Assembly (NCBI GenBank): GCA_027310565.1
Contig: DAIDAP010000037.1
Span: 1 to 64,000 of the forward strand
DNA from: Chloroflexota bacterium
GTDB taxonomy: Bacteria > Chloroflexota > Limnocylindria > P2-11E
DNA: 64,000 nt
Direction of reading: 5' to 3'
The notes under the pieces are model-generated. The model worked only from the letters and a program-made list of their open reading frames with translations, did no database searches and was not told the DNA's origin. A program made the position numbers and the translations under genes. Positions 45,246-53,850 of the stretch are shown in pieces (within the stretch, counting starts at the first letter, position 1; every line of letters starts with the position of its first letter).

Positions 45246-46201
45246 CGCGTGGCCCGCGCGATCGCGATCACGTCGCCGAGTATCGCCGACGCGGTCGCGT
45301 CGCCACCCGCGCCCGGGCCGCTGAACACGAGCGTCCCCGCGAGGTCGGTCTCGATGCGGACGACGTTCTGGGGTCCCGTCGCCTCGCCCTCGAGCGAGCC
45401 GAGCGGCACCTCCTCCGGCGCGACGCGGGCCTTCGTTGCCTTCTCGCCGAAGTCGGCCGTGGCGAGGTAGCGCAGCGCCGCGCCGCGGGTCCGCGCCTCG
45501 TCGACGTCCGCGGCCGTGACGCCGCGCAGGCTCGTCCGGCGGACGTCGTCGGGGTGGAAGTGCCGCCCCTCGAGCAGGCTCACGAGGATGGAGAGCTTGT
45601 ACGCGGGGTCGAGGCCGTCGACGTCGGCGCTCGGGTCGGCCTCGGCGTATCCGAGGCGCTGCGCGTCGGCGAGCGCCTCGTCGAACGCGCGTCGGGCGTC
45701 GAGCTGCGCGCAGATGTACGTCGTCGTGCCGTTCAGCAGACCGCGGACGACGCGCGGCCGCGACGCGGCGAGCATCCGCGCGGCCGCGACGACCGGCACG
45801 GCGGCCGCGACGGACGCCTCGAAGCGCAGCTCGCGCTTCGCCAGACGGGCCGCCTCGTGCAGCTCGTTCCAGCGCCTGGCGACGAGCTCCTTGTTGGCGG
45901 TGACGACGTGCTTGCCGCGCTCGAAGGCCGCCAGGTGCAGGTCGAACGCCGGATCCGTCCCGCCGATGACCTCGACGATCACGTCGACCTCCGGGTCGTC
46001 GAGGAGGTCGAACGGGTCCGTGGTGACCGAGACGCCGCCCGCGTCGCGCGCCTTCGCGCCGTCCCGCACCGCCGCGCCGGCGAGCCGCAGGGGACGGCCG
46101 GCCATGTGCTCGAGCCGTCGCGGCCGGTCGCCCATCGCGCGCGCGACCGCGGACCCGACCGTACCGAGTCCGAGGAGGCCGACGCCGAGGGGTGCGGTCA
46201 C
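45242..46201 (-). CDS. hom: Homoserine dehydrogenase without ACT domain
   Basis: 319 aa. NAD(P) motif VGLLGLGTVGSAVARA, catalytic KELVA region (HVVTANKELVARRW), FEASVAAAVPVVAAAR, LNGTTTYI and AYAEADPSADVDGLDPAYKL with the active-site Asp/Lys. It stops after DVIAIARA, where longer enzymes (about 430 aa) continue with an ACT domain, so the C-terminal threonine-sensing domain is missing. GTG start overlapping the pncC stop as GTGA. Gene order hom-lysC-asd makes a compact aspartate-to-homoserine operon. Confidence 0.92.
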   Translation of the reverse strand: MTAPLGVGLLGLGTVGSAVARAMGDRPRRLEHMAGRPLRLAGAAVRDGAKARDAGGVSVTTDPFDLLDDPEVDVIVEVIGGTDPAFDLHLAAFERGKHVVTANKELVARRWNELHEAARLAKRELRFEASVAAAVPVVAAARMLAASRPRVVRGLLNGTTTYICAQLDARRAFDEALADAQRLGYAEADPSADVDGLDPAYKLSILVSLLEGRHFHPDDVRRTSLRGVTAADVDEARTRGAALRYLATADFGEKATKARVAPEEVPLGSLEGEATGPQNVVRIETDLAGTLVFSGPGAGGDATASAILGDVIAIARATR

Positions 46202-46704
46202 GCGACGAGCGCCTCGAGCAGATCCAGCGCGGCGCCGACCGAGGCGAGGCGGTTCCCCTCGCGGTCGAACGGCCACACCTGCCTCCGCACCGTGCTGCGC
46301 GTCTCGCTGTCGATCGCCACGAAGGTGAGCCCCACCGGCTTGCCCGGCGTCGCGCCGCCGGGGCCGGCGATGCCGGTGATGGCGAGGCCGATCCTCGCGC
46401 CCAGCCGTGCCCGCGCGCCGCGGGCGAGCGCGCCGGCGACGACGGAGGAGACCGCGCCGTGCGCGTGGATGAGCTGCGGCGCGACATCGGCGTAGATCGT
46501 CTTGGCCTCGTCGCTGTAGACCTCGGCGCCCCCCTTGAAGAAGCCGCTCGCGCCGCCGTGCGCGGTGAGGACCGCGCCCAGCAGACCGCCGGTGCACGAT
46601 TCCGCGACGGCGACGGTCAGCCTGCGCCGCAGCAGCGCGCGCTGGATCGCCGCCATGCGCTCTTCGAGCGACGCGAGGGTCGGCGCGGCCTTCGTCTTCG
46701 CCAT
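46198..46704 (-). CDS. pncC: Nicotinamide-nucleotide amidase (CinA C-terminal domain)
   Basis: 168 aa. The stand-alone CinA C-terminal domain: AESCTGGLLGAVLT with the nucleophilic Ser, FFKGGAEVYSDEAKT, AVSSVVAGALARGARARLGA, and AITGIAGPGGATPGKPVGL. It deamidates NMN in pyridine-nucleotide salvage. It follows pgsA by 10 bases, the common pgsA-cinA order, but the N-terminal MoCF-like domain and the usual downstream recA are absent: recA is elsewhere in this window (23074). Confidence 0.92.
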   Translation of the reverse strand: MAKTKAAPTLASLEERMAAIQRALLRRRLTVAVAESCTGGLLGAVLTAHGGASGFFKGGAEVYSDEAKTIYADVAPQLIHAHGAVSSVVAGALARGARARLGARIGLAITGIAGPGGATPGKPVGLTFVAIDSETRSTVRRQVWPFDREGNRLASVGAALDLLEALVA

Positions 46705-46714
46705 CGCGCCCAGC

Positions 46715-47245
46715 CTAGAGCGGGCGCTGCCCGCGTCGCCCGATCGACGGTGCGAAGCGCACGAACCCGAGGAGCGTGGCGAGCCCGAGGAGCCAGACCG
46801 CCGCCACGCCGAGCGGCTCCGGCGGGCGGACCGCGATGAGCACGCCGAGCGCGCACATCTGCAGGGCGGTCTTCACCTTTCCGCCGGCGTCGGCGGGACG
46901 CCACGATCCGGCGCGGTGCTCGGCGAGCCGGACGAGGGCCATCGCGACCTCTCGCGCGCCGAGCGCGGCGAGGAGCGCCGGTGGGAGCACCTCACGCCGC
47001 CCGAGGCCCGCGGCGAAGAGCGCGAGGGCGATGCCCACCACGAAGACCTTGTCCGCCAGCGGATCGATGAGCGCGCCATGACGCGTCGGACCCGCGCGTC
47101 GGGCGAGGGCGCCGTCGCCCAGGTCGGTGAGGGCGGCCGCGGCGAAGACCGCGAGCGCCGGCGCGCGCGCGTCGACGCCGATGAGCCAGGCGACCGGCAC
47201 GACCGCGAGCGCGCGTGCCAGTGAGAGGAGGTCCGCGCCGCTCAC
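46715..47245 (-). CDS. pgsA: CDP-alcohol phosphatidyltransferase (phosphatidylglycerophosphate synthase-like)
   Basis: 176 aa membrane enzyme. The CDP-alcohol motif is split but clear: LTDLGDGALARRAGPTRHGALIDPLADK (D-x2-D-G-x2-A-R...G-x3-D-x3-D). About four to five spans. GTG start in a GTGA overlap with rodZ. It uses CDP-diglyceride from CdsA. The usual second Arg/Gly spacing is kept, so activity is expected; substrate (glycerol-3-P) is inferred from context with pncC and ftsK/rodZ. Confidence 0.88.
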   Translation of the reverse strand: MSGADLLSLARALAVVPVAWLIGVDARAPALAVFAAAALTDLGDGALARRAGPTRHGALIDPLADKVFVVGIALALFAAGLGRREVLPPALLAALGAREVAMALVRLAEHRAGSWRPADAGGKVKTALQMCALGVLIAVRPPEPLGVAAVWLLGLATLLGFVRFAPSIGRRGQRPL

Positions 47246-48402
47246 GGCGCGCGGTAGGTCCGCTCCACGACGGAGCCCTGGCCGCCGAGCGGCGATGCCG
47301 GCTGGCCGTTGTAGCTCACGACGGTCGCGGCGCCGTTCCCGGTACGCACCACGACCTCCCTGCCGATGAAGCGCGCGGTCTCGCCGGTCGTGAAGACCCG
47401 GCCCGTCCCCGCGGCCTGCGTCCCATCCACCGTCACCGCGAGCCACGCGTCGCCGCCGGTGATCGCGACGTTCACCACCGCGCTGTCGTAGCGCACGGTC
47501 ACCGTGCGCGTCGTCTCGCTCACCGCGCCGGATGCGGTCCGCGCGGCCACGCGGATCGTCTGCGGACCGCCGGGGAGCGTGAGGATGAGGTCGAAGCGGC
47601 GCGCGCCGCTCACCGGCACGGTGATGGCGCCCACCGTCACGGCCGTCACCGTCGCGTCGTACGAGCCGCTCACCGGCACCGTGTTCGTGTACGTCTGCCC
47701 GTCGGCGGGCTGCTCGAGCACGAGCGTCGGGGCGATCGGGATCGGGGACGCGGCGGACTGGAGGATGATGCTGCGCGACACCTGGTTCACCTTCCCGGCC
47801 GGGTCGAAGACCTGGACGATCACATGGTTCGAGCCGGGCGTGAGCGTGACGGTGACGCTGAAGGTGCCGTCGGCGAGCGAGCGCACCTCGAGGCTCTGCG
47901 ATCCGGGGCTGACCTGCACGGTCAGCCGTCCGTTCGCGATGGTCCGCCCCTTCACCGTGTAGCTCGCGTCGGTGGCGATGACGTCGGTCGCGGGATCGGT
48001 CACCTCGAGCGGCGGCGCGACCGCGAAGGACGTGAACTGGTAATAGAGGTATCCGACGAAGAGCACGACGGCGGCGAGGACCACGACGGGCACGAGCACC
48101 GCGGGGGTGAAGATGAGGCTGCGGTGCATGATCGGCCGCATCGGCTCGAACGTGCGCGGCGGCTCCGGGGCGCCGCGCTCCTGGTGGAAGAGCACGACGA
48201 GCTCCTCACCGTCGAGGTCGAGGTACTCGGCGTAGTTGCGCAGGAAGCCCTTCGTGTACACGGTGCCCGGCAGCGAGCGGTAGTCGCTGTCCTCGAGCGC
48301 CTTGAGGAACTTCTCGCGGATCCGCGTGTCGGCCGCCGCCTGGTCGAGCGTGATCCCCTTGCGCTCGCGCTGCGCGCGCAGGGCGTCGCCGAGCCGTGAC
48401 AA
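47242..48402 (-). CDS. rodZ: RodZ-like helix-turn-helix membrane protein
   Basis: 386 aa, TTG start. Cytosolic N-terminal HTH (LGDALRAQRERKGITLDQAA, TRIREKFLKALEDSDYRSLP, VYTKGFLRNYAEYLDLD) diagnostic of RodZ, one span at about 92-123, then a large extracellular beta-rich part (IANGRLTVQVSPGSQSLEV, PADGQTYTNTVPVSGSYDA, Ig/bacterial-Ig-like repeats) and a C-terminal DUF4115-like domain (GDAWLAVTVDGTQAAGTGRV). RodZ ties MreB to the elongasome; no mreB is in this window, so here the extracellular repeats may matter more. Confidence 0.85.
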   Translation of the reverse strand: MSRLGDALRAQRERKGITLDQAAADTRIREKFLKALEDSDYRSLPGTVYTKGFLRNYAEYLDLDGEELVVLFHQERGAPEPPRTFEPMRPIMHRSLIFTPAVLVPVVVLAAVVLFVGYLYYQFTSFAVAPPLEVTDPATDVIATDASYTVKGRTIANGRLTVQVSPGSQSLEVRSLADGTFSVTVTLTPGSNHVIVQVFDPAGKVNQVSRSIILQSAASPIPIAPTLVLEQPADGQTYTNTVPVSGSYDATVTAVTVGAITVPVSGARRFDLILTLPGGPQTIRVAARTASGAVSETTRTVTVRYDSAVVNVAITGGDAWLAVTVDGTQAAGTGRVFTTGETARFIGREVVVRTGNGAATVVSYNGQPASPLGGQGSVVERTYRAP

Positions 48403-48408
48403 CGCCGG

Positions 48409-50655
48409 CTACCCCTCGCCGTCCGGCGCGGCGCCGTACACCTCGCGGAACTTGCCCGGCCCGCGGTCCGGACCGACGACGCCGCGGCGCTCCATCATGT
48501 CGACGAGGCGGCCGGCGCGCGCGAAGCCGATCGTCATCTTCCGCTGGAGCATCGAGACGGACGCCTTCCCCTCGCCGAGGACGATCTCGACGGCCTCCTC
48601 GTAGCGGTCGTCGTCCGGCTCGTCGCCCTCCAGCTCGCGGCGCGTGAGGCGGTCGGGGCCCTCCACGACCTTGTCGTGGCGGTCGTAACGCAGGCCCGAC
48701 TGCGCCGTCCAGTGGTGGCTGATGGCGGAGATCTCGCTGTCCGAGACGAACACGCCCTGCGCCCGGATGGGCTTCGCGAGGTCGGGCCGCAGGACGAGCA
48801 TGTCGCCGCGCCCGAGCAGCTTCTCGGCGCCGGTCATGTCGAGGATCGTGCGCGAGTCCACCGCGGAGGCCGTCGCGAACGCGACGCGCGCCGGGATGTT
48901 CGCCTTGATGAGGCCGGTGATCACGTCGACCGACGGGCGCTGCGTGCCGAGGACGAGGTGGATGCCCGTCGCGCGCGCGAGCTGCGCGACGCGCGTGATC
49001 TGCTTCTCCACCTGGATCGGCGCCTGGAGCATGAGGTCGGCGAGCTCGTCGATGACGAACACGACGTACGGGATGCGGTCGGGCCCGGCGTGGCGCTCGT
49101 TGTACTGCGCGATGTTGCGCGCGCTCGCGCGCGCGAACAGCCGGTACCGCCGGTCCATCTCGCCGGTCACCCAGTAGAGGGCGTTGAGGATCTTCTCCGC
49201 GTCGTTCATCACGCCGGTGACGAGGTGCGGGATGTCCCCGAAGCTCGTGAAGTCGACGCGCTTGAGGTCGCCGATGAGGACGCGGACCTCGTCCGGGGTC
49301 GCGTTGAGGAGCAGACTGCAGAGGACCGAGCTGATCGAGACGCTCTTGCCCGATCCGGTCTGGCCGGCGACGAGGAGGTGCGGCATCGCGGCCAGGTCCA
49401 GCACGATCGGCGAGCCGGCGACGTCGCGGCCGAGCGCGACCGTGAGCCTGGAGTGCGACTGCCTGAACACCGTCGTCTCGACGACGTCGCGCAGCGACAC
49501 GAGGCCGACAGCGATGTTCGGGACCTCGATGCCGACGACGCTCTTGCCCGGGATGGGGGCCTCGATGCGCAGCGTCCGCGCGGCGAGCGCGAGCGCGAGG
49601 TCGTCGGCGAGAGCCTCGATGCGCGACAGCTTCACGCCCGCCGCCGGCTTGAGCTCGTAGCGCGTCACCACCGGGCCGACGGTCGCCTCGACCACCTTCG
49701 CCGCGATGCCGAAGTGCGCGAGGGTCTCCTCGATGACGTCGGCGTTGCGCTTGATCTCGGTCTCGCCGCCGGCCTTGCCGTGCTCGCCGCCGGACAGCAG
49801 GTCGAGCGGCGGGAGCGTCCACTCGCGATCGGCCTTCGAATGGAGGACGCCCTCGGCGGCGACCTCCGCCGCCGGGAGCCCCGCGATGGAGGGGCCGCCC
49901 GCCACCGCCGCGAGCGCGTCGGCGGCCGCGGCGGGCGGCGTCGCCTCGCGTGCCGCGGTCGCCGGCGGCTGGGCCTTCGCGGCCGCGCGCGGACGCTCCG
50001 GCGGCAGGTTGATGCGCAGCGGCTCCTGGACCGGCTGGGCGCCCGACGGAACCGCCTCGGCCTCCTCCCCCGTCGCGCGAGCGCGGGCGAAGCGCGCGGC
50101 GGTGCCGCCGGGCAGCGTGGCGCCCGGCCGCAGCGCCGGGACAGCCGGGCGCCGGCGCCAGGCCGGCCGGGCGAGGTCCGCGAGGGTGCGGTTCGCGGCG
50201 ATGACGACCCCGACCAGGACGAGCGCGCCGAGCGCCACGGGGGCGCCGACCTCGCCGAGGGCGCCGGTGGCCGCGCCCTGCACCGCGGCGCCGACGACGC
50301 CCCCCGCCGCCTCCCCCGCGTCGACGTCGCCCTGCTGGTAGTGCTGCAGGAGGGCGAGGAGCGCGACGTACACGACGATCCCGCCGGCGATCGGCAGCGC
50401 CATGCTGCGGCGCAGCAGCCCCACCCAGAGCTCCGCCGCGAACACCGCGAGGACGACCGGCACGGCCGCGGCGCCCCAGCCGAGCAGCCACAGGAGCGAC
50501 GACCGCCACCAGTGCAGGACCGCGCCCTGGTCGCTGAGCAGCGCCACGAGCGACAGGACCGCGAGCGCGGCGAGCACGATCGCGACGACCTCGTTGCGGA
50601 TCCGCGGGTCGTTCTGCGGAACCGCTCCGCGGTTCCGCTTCACTGCTTTGCTCAA
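48409..50655 (-). CDS. ftsK: DNA translocase FtsK/SpoIIIE
   Basis: 748 aa. Four N-terminal spans (VVAIVLAALAVLSLVALLSD and following), an Ala/Pro-rich linker to about residue 240, then the motor: alpha domain EETLAHFGIAAKVVEATVGP, Walker A AGQTGSGKSV near residue 430, Walker B YVVFVIDELADLM, and the winged-helix gamma domain ISLLQRKMTIGFARAGRLVD-like (SVSMLQRKMTIGFARAGRL) near the end. TTG at 50655 is the furthest possible start, GTG at 50643 the next. The start region is part of a 105 bp direct repeat, so the true 5' end is unsettled. Confidence 0.93.
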   Translation of the reverse strand: MSKAVKRNRGAVPQNDPRIRNEVVAIVLAALAVLSLVALLSDQGAVLHWWRSSLLWLLGWGAAAVPVVLAVFAAELWVGLLRRSMALPIAGGIVVYVALLALLQHYQQGDVDAGEAAGGVVGAAVQGAATGALGEVGAPVALGALVLVGVVIAANRTLADLARPAWRRRPAVPALRPGATLPGGTAARFARARATGEEAEAVPSGAQPVQEPLRINLPPERPRAAAKAQPPATAAREATPPAAAADALAAVAGGPSIAGLPAAEVAAEGVLHSKADREWTLPPLDLLSGGEHGKAGGETEIKRNADVIEETLAHFGIAAKVVEATVGPVVTRYELKPAAGVKLSRIEALADDLALALAARTLRIEAPIPGKSVVGIEVPNIAVGLVSLRDVVETTVFRQSHSRLTVALGRDVAGSPIVLDLAAMPHLLVAGQTGSGKSVSISSVLCSLLLNATPDEVRVLIGDLKRVDFTSFGDIPHLVTGVMNDAEKILNALYWVTGEMDRRYRLFARASARNIAQYNERHAGPDRIPYVVFVIDELADLMLQAPIQVEKQITRVAQLARATGIHLVLGTQRPSVDVITGLIKANIPARVAFATASAVDSRTILDMTGAEKLLGRGDMLVLRPDLAKPIRAQGVFVSDSEISAISHHWTAQSGLRYDRHDKVVEGPDRLTRRELEGDEPDDDRYEEAVEIVLGEGKASVSMLQRKMTIGFARAGRLVDMMERRGVVGPDRGPGKFREVYGAAPDGEG

Positions 50656-50842
50656 TCTGCGGCTTCCGGCCGGCAGACGCGCTCACGGCTGGCGGTCTCG
50701 CTCCTCGCGGCTGAACCGCTCGTCGCTCGGCTCGACCGCGGAACCGCTCCGCGGCTGCGCTTCACTGCTTTGCTCAATCTGCGGCCTCCGGCCGGCAGAC
50801 GCGCTCACGGCTGGCGGTCTCGCTCCTCGCGGCTGAACCGCT
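50616..50842. repeat. 105 bp direct repeat (period 122 bp) at the ftsK 5' end
   Basis: 50616-50720 and 50738-50842 match at about 102 of 105 positions. Each copy begins with a GC-rich hairpin (GCGGAACCGCTCCGC) and includes the first ftsK codons (TTGAGCAAAGCAGTGAAGCG on the minus strand). Copy one is the real ftsK start; copy two gives a duplicate of the N-terminus upstream that ends at a stop. The 212 bases between ftsK and rnj (50656-50867) are almost wholly this repeat. Confidence 0.75.
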
Positions 50843-50867
50843 GCGCGCCAACGTCTTCCTGGCCACG

Positions 50868-52532
50868 CTAGACCTGCATGATCACGGGCAGCACCATCGG
50901 ATGCCGCTTGGTGCGCTCGTAGAGGTACTCGCTCACGATCGCGTGGATCGAGTCGCGCAGCGTCGCGACCTCGGCGAGGTGCTCGCCGCTCTGCGTCTCC
51001 GCGAGGCCCTCGAGCACCCGCTGCCGCGTCCGCTCGATGAGCGCGGCGGCGTCCTCCTCGGGGACGAAGCCCTTCGTGACGATGTCCGGGCCCGCCACGA
51101 CCGCGCCGGTCTGACGGTCGATCGTCACCACGACGAGGAAGATCCCGTCGCTGCCGATCGACCAGCGGTCGCGCATCACCGACTGGCTCACGTCGCCGAC
51201 GCCCATTCCGTCGACGTACACGACGCCGGAGGGCACCTTGCCGGCGAGCCGCGCGCCGCGCTCGTCGATCTCGAGGACGTCGCCGTTCGTGATGACGAAG
51301 GCGTTCTCCGGAGGCACGCCCACGTCGATCGCCATGCGCGCGTGGCGCACGAGCATCCGGTATTCGCCGTGGATCGGGACGAAGTAGCGGGGCCGCAGGA
51401 TGTTCAGGAGCAGCTTGAGCTCCTCCTGGCTGGCGTGGCCCGAGACGTGCGGCCGCGCGCCGGCCTCGTACACGACCTCGGCGCCCAGCTTGAAGAGGTT
51501 GTCGACGGTGCGGGACACCAGCTCCTCGTTGCCGGGGATCGGCGTCGCCGACATGACCACGGTGTCGCCTTCTTTCACCACGACGTGGCGGTGGTCCCCG
51601 AGGGCCATGCGCGACAGCGCGCTCGTCGGCTCACCCTGGCTGCCGGTGGTGATGATGCAGACCTCCTGGTCGGGAAGCTTGTCGATCTCCTTGGGGTGGA
51701 TGAGCGAGCCCTCCGGGAAGGCGAGGTAGCCCAGCTCGCGCGCCGTCTTCGTGTAGTTCTCCATCGACCGGCCGACGATCGCGGTGCGTCTCCCCCACGC
51801 CGCCGCGATGTCCACGATCTGCTTGATGCGCGAGATGTTCGACGCGAACGTCGTCGTGATGACGCGCCCGGGGGCGCGCGACATGATCGCGTCCATCAGC
51901 TCGCCGACGTGCCGCTCCGACGGCGTGTACCCGGGGACCTCCGCGCGCGTCGAGTCCGAGAGGAGGAGGAGCACGCCGCGCGCCGCGATCTCGGAGAGCG
52001 CCGCGAAGTCCGTCTGCCGGCCGTCGACCGGCGTGTGATCGAACTTCCAGTCACCCGAGTGGACGATGGTGCCGTGGCGCGTCTCCACGGTGATGCCGAC
52101 CGCGTCCGGGATGCTGTGGCACACCGCGTACGCGCCGCAGCGGAAGGAGCCGACCGAGAACGGCGTGCCGGCCGTGATCTCTCGCCCGTCGACCTTGTCG
52201 GCGAGCCTGTGCTCGCGCAGCTTCGTGCGCATGAGCCCGAGCGTGAGCTTCGTCCCGTAGACCGGCACGTCGGCGAAGTCGCGCAGCACGTACGGCAGCG
52301 CGCCCATGTGGTCCTCGTGCGCGTGGGTGAGCACGATGCCGCGCAGCTTCTCCCTGCGCTCGCGCAGGTAGGTGGTGTCCGGGATGACGAGGTCGATGCC
52401 GAGCATCTCCTCGTCGGGGAACATCAGGCCGGCGTCGATGAGCAGCATCTCGCCGCCCTGCTCGAGCGCGAGCATGTTCTTGCCGATCTCGCCGACGCCG
52501 CCGAGCGGGATCACGCGCAGAGCCTCAGTCAC
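50868..52532 (-). CDS. rnj: Ribonuclease J
   Basis: 554 aa beta-CASP metallo-beta-lactamase ribonuclease with 5'-3' exonuclease and endonuclease activity. Zinc motif LTHAHEDHMGALPY (H70, H72, D74, H75), HSGDWKFDHTPVDG, beta-CASP region TTTFASNISRIKQI, ITTGSQGEPTSALSRMA, and PHVSGHASQEELKLLL followed by FVPIHGEYRML. GTG start, with eight bases overlapping the end of the UDG gene. Together with RNase Y and PNPase it makes a Gram-positive-like RNA decay set. Confidence 0.96.
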   Translation of the reverse strand: MTEALRVIPLGGVGEIGKNMLALEQGGEMLLIDAGLMFPDEEMLGIDLVIPDTTYLRERREKLRGIVLTHAHEDHMGALPYVLRDFADVPVYGTKLTLGLMRTKLREHRLADKVDGREITAGTPFSVGSFRCGAYAVCHSIPDAVGITVETRHGTIVHSGDWKFDHTPVDGRQTDFAALSEIAARGVLLLLSDSTRAEVPGYTPSERHVGELMDAIMSRAPGRVITTTFASNISRIKQIVDIAAAWGRRTAIVGRSMENYTKTARELGYLAFPEGSLIHPKEIDKLPDQEVCIITTGSQGEPTSALSRMALGDHRHVVVKEGDTVVMSATPIPGNEELVSRTVDNLFKLGAEVVYEAGARPHVSGHASQEELKLLLNILRPRYFVPIHGEYRMLVRHARMAIDVGVPPENAFVITNGDVLEIDERGARLAGKVPSGVVYVDGMGVGDVSQSVMRDRWSIGSDGIFLVVVTIDRQTGAVVAGPDIVTKGFVPEEDAAALIERTRQRVLEGLAETQSGEHLAEVATLRDSIHAIVSEYLYERTKRHPMVLPVIMQV

Positions 52533-53169
52533 GGAACAGCGTCATCTGGTCGGCGGGCCGCGGCTCCGGCGGTGCGGGCTTCGGCGGCTCCGCCGCGAGG
52601 AACAGCGCGAGCGCGGCGAAGTCCGCGACGAGCGCCGACCGCAGGGCCGGCTGGTGCAGCGCGGCGGCGGGGTGGAAGATCGGGAACACCGCGAGGCCGC
52701 CGGGGGTCGCGCGGATCCTGCCGTGGACGCGGGAGATCGACTCGGCCGGGAAGAACTTGTACATGGCGTGGCGGCCGAGCGTGACGACGACGCGCGGCCG
52801 GAGGAGCTCGAGGTGCCGCCGCAGCCAGACGTCGCACGCGGCGATCTCCTCCGGGAGCGGATCGCGGTTCTCGGGTGGCCGGTGCCGGACGACGTTCGTG
52901 ATGAAGACCTTCCCGCGGTCCAGCCCGATGCCCGCGAGCAGCTCGTCGAGCAGCTGGCCGGCCGCGCCGACGAACGGCCGGCCCTGCTGGTCCTCGTTGT
53001 ACCCCGGCGCCTCGCCGAGGAAGAAGATCCCCGACTCGGCGCTCCCCTCCCCGGGCACGGCCTGGCGGGCGCTGCGGTGGAGGGGGCAGGCGGTGCAGGC
53101 GCGGATCTCGGCGGCCAGCGCGGTGAGGGCGTCGTGCTCCATTCGCTCGTGATTATGCGTCGCGGTCAT
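52525..53169 (-). CDS. udg: Family-4-like uracil-DNA glycosylase with one ligand changed
   Basis: 214 aa. Family 4 motifs: two Cys of the 4Fe-4S cluster CTACPLHRSARQAVPGEG (C25, C28), motif A GEAPGYNEDQQGRPFVG (52-68), and FPIFHPAAALHQ near the C-terminus. The third cluster Cys usually lies in NVVKCRPP; here it is NVVRHRPP, so His97 stands in its place, 16 residues before C113. The spacing is exactly that of the family, so this is a ligand swap and not a misread frame. ATG coupled to the methyltransferase stop (ATGA). Confidence 0.88.
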   Translation of the reverse strand: MTATHNHERMEHDALTALAAEIRACTACPLHRSARQAVPGEGSAESGIFFLGEAPGYNEDQQGRPFVGAAGQLLDELLAGIGLDRGKVFITNVVRHRPPENRDPLPEEIAACDVWLRRHLELLRPRVVVTLGRHAMYKFFPAESISRVHGRIRATPGGLAVFPIFHPAAALHQPALRSALVADFAALALFLAAEPPKPAPPEPRPADQMTLFRD

Positions 53170-53840
53170 GCCTTCGCGGGCGCCCTGCGCGCCAGGTACA
53201 GCACGTCGGTGTACGGACGGCGCGGCATCTCGACGACGTCCACCAGGAAGCCCGCCCGCTCGAACATCGCGAGCGCCTCCTCGCGCGACGGGAAGAAGAA
53301 CCGCTCGCGCCCGCGGCGGGTGAGGCCGAGGCCCGTCGTCACGAGCTCCTGGGCGTACGTCAGCGCGTAGCGCGGATCGCGCCGGGCTTCCTGCGCCTTC
53401 ACGATGAGCGGCGCCCCCTCGCCGAGCGCGCCGGCCGCGCTGCGCAGCACCCGCTCCTGCTGCTCGAGGGGCAGCAGGTAGAGCACGTCCACGATGGTCA
53501 CGGCGTCGCAGCGCGGCGGCGCCTCCGTGACGATGTCGCCCGTCTCGAAGCGGAGCCACTGGGTGTCCTTGATCGCACCGCGGGCGACCGCGATCCTGCG
53601 CGGGTCGCGGTCGATGCCGAGGACCCGTCGGGTCGGCGAGGTCTCGCGGAGCACGCACGCGAAGAGGCCGTAGCCGCAGCCGAGGTCGACGACGAATCCC
53701 TTGCGCGGGACGTAGCGCTCGATGACGGCGAAGTCGGACAGGAACGCGCGCCCGTGGACGAAGAGCCGCGCGACGAGCGGCGCGTCGACGTAGCGCCGCA
53801 GCGCGCGGCCGAGGGCGGCGCTGGTGGTGGCGCCGGCCAT
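53166..53840 (-). CDS. SAM-dependent methyltransferase
   Basis: 224 aa class I methyltransferase. Motif I FVVDLGCGYGLFACVL, motif II LGIDRDPRRIAVARG, AVTIVDVLYLLPLEQQERVL in the post-II region. N-terminal helices (APLVARLFVHGRAFLSDFAV) suggest a lipid or small-molecule acceptor, typical of UbiE/COQ5 relatives. It lies between a GT2 and a UDG gene, 10 bases after the glycosyltransferase; a role in modifying a glycosylated lipid is only a guess. Confidence 0.8.
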   Translation of the reverse strand: MAGATTSAALGRALRRYVDAPLVARLFVHGRAFLSDFAVIERYVPRKGFVVDLGCGYGLFACVLRETSPTRRVLGIDRDPRRIAVARGAIKDTQWLRFETGDIVTEAPPRCDAVTIVDVLYLLPLEQQERVLRSAAGALGEGAPLIVKAQEARRDPRYALTYAQELVTTGLGLTRRGRERFFFPSREEALAMFERAGFLVDVVEMPRRPYTDVLYLARRAPAKA

Positions 53841-53850
53841 CAGGCGGCCC

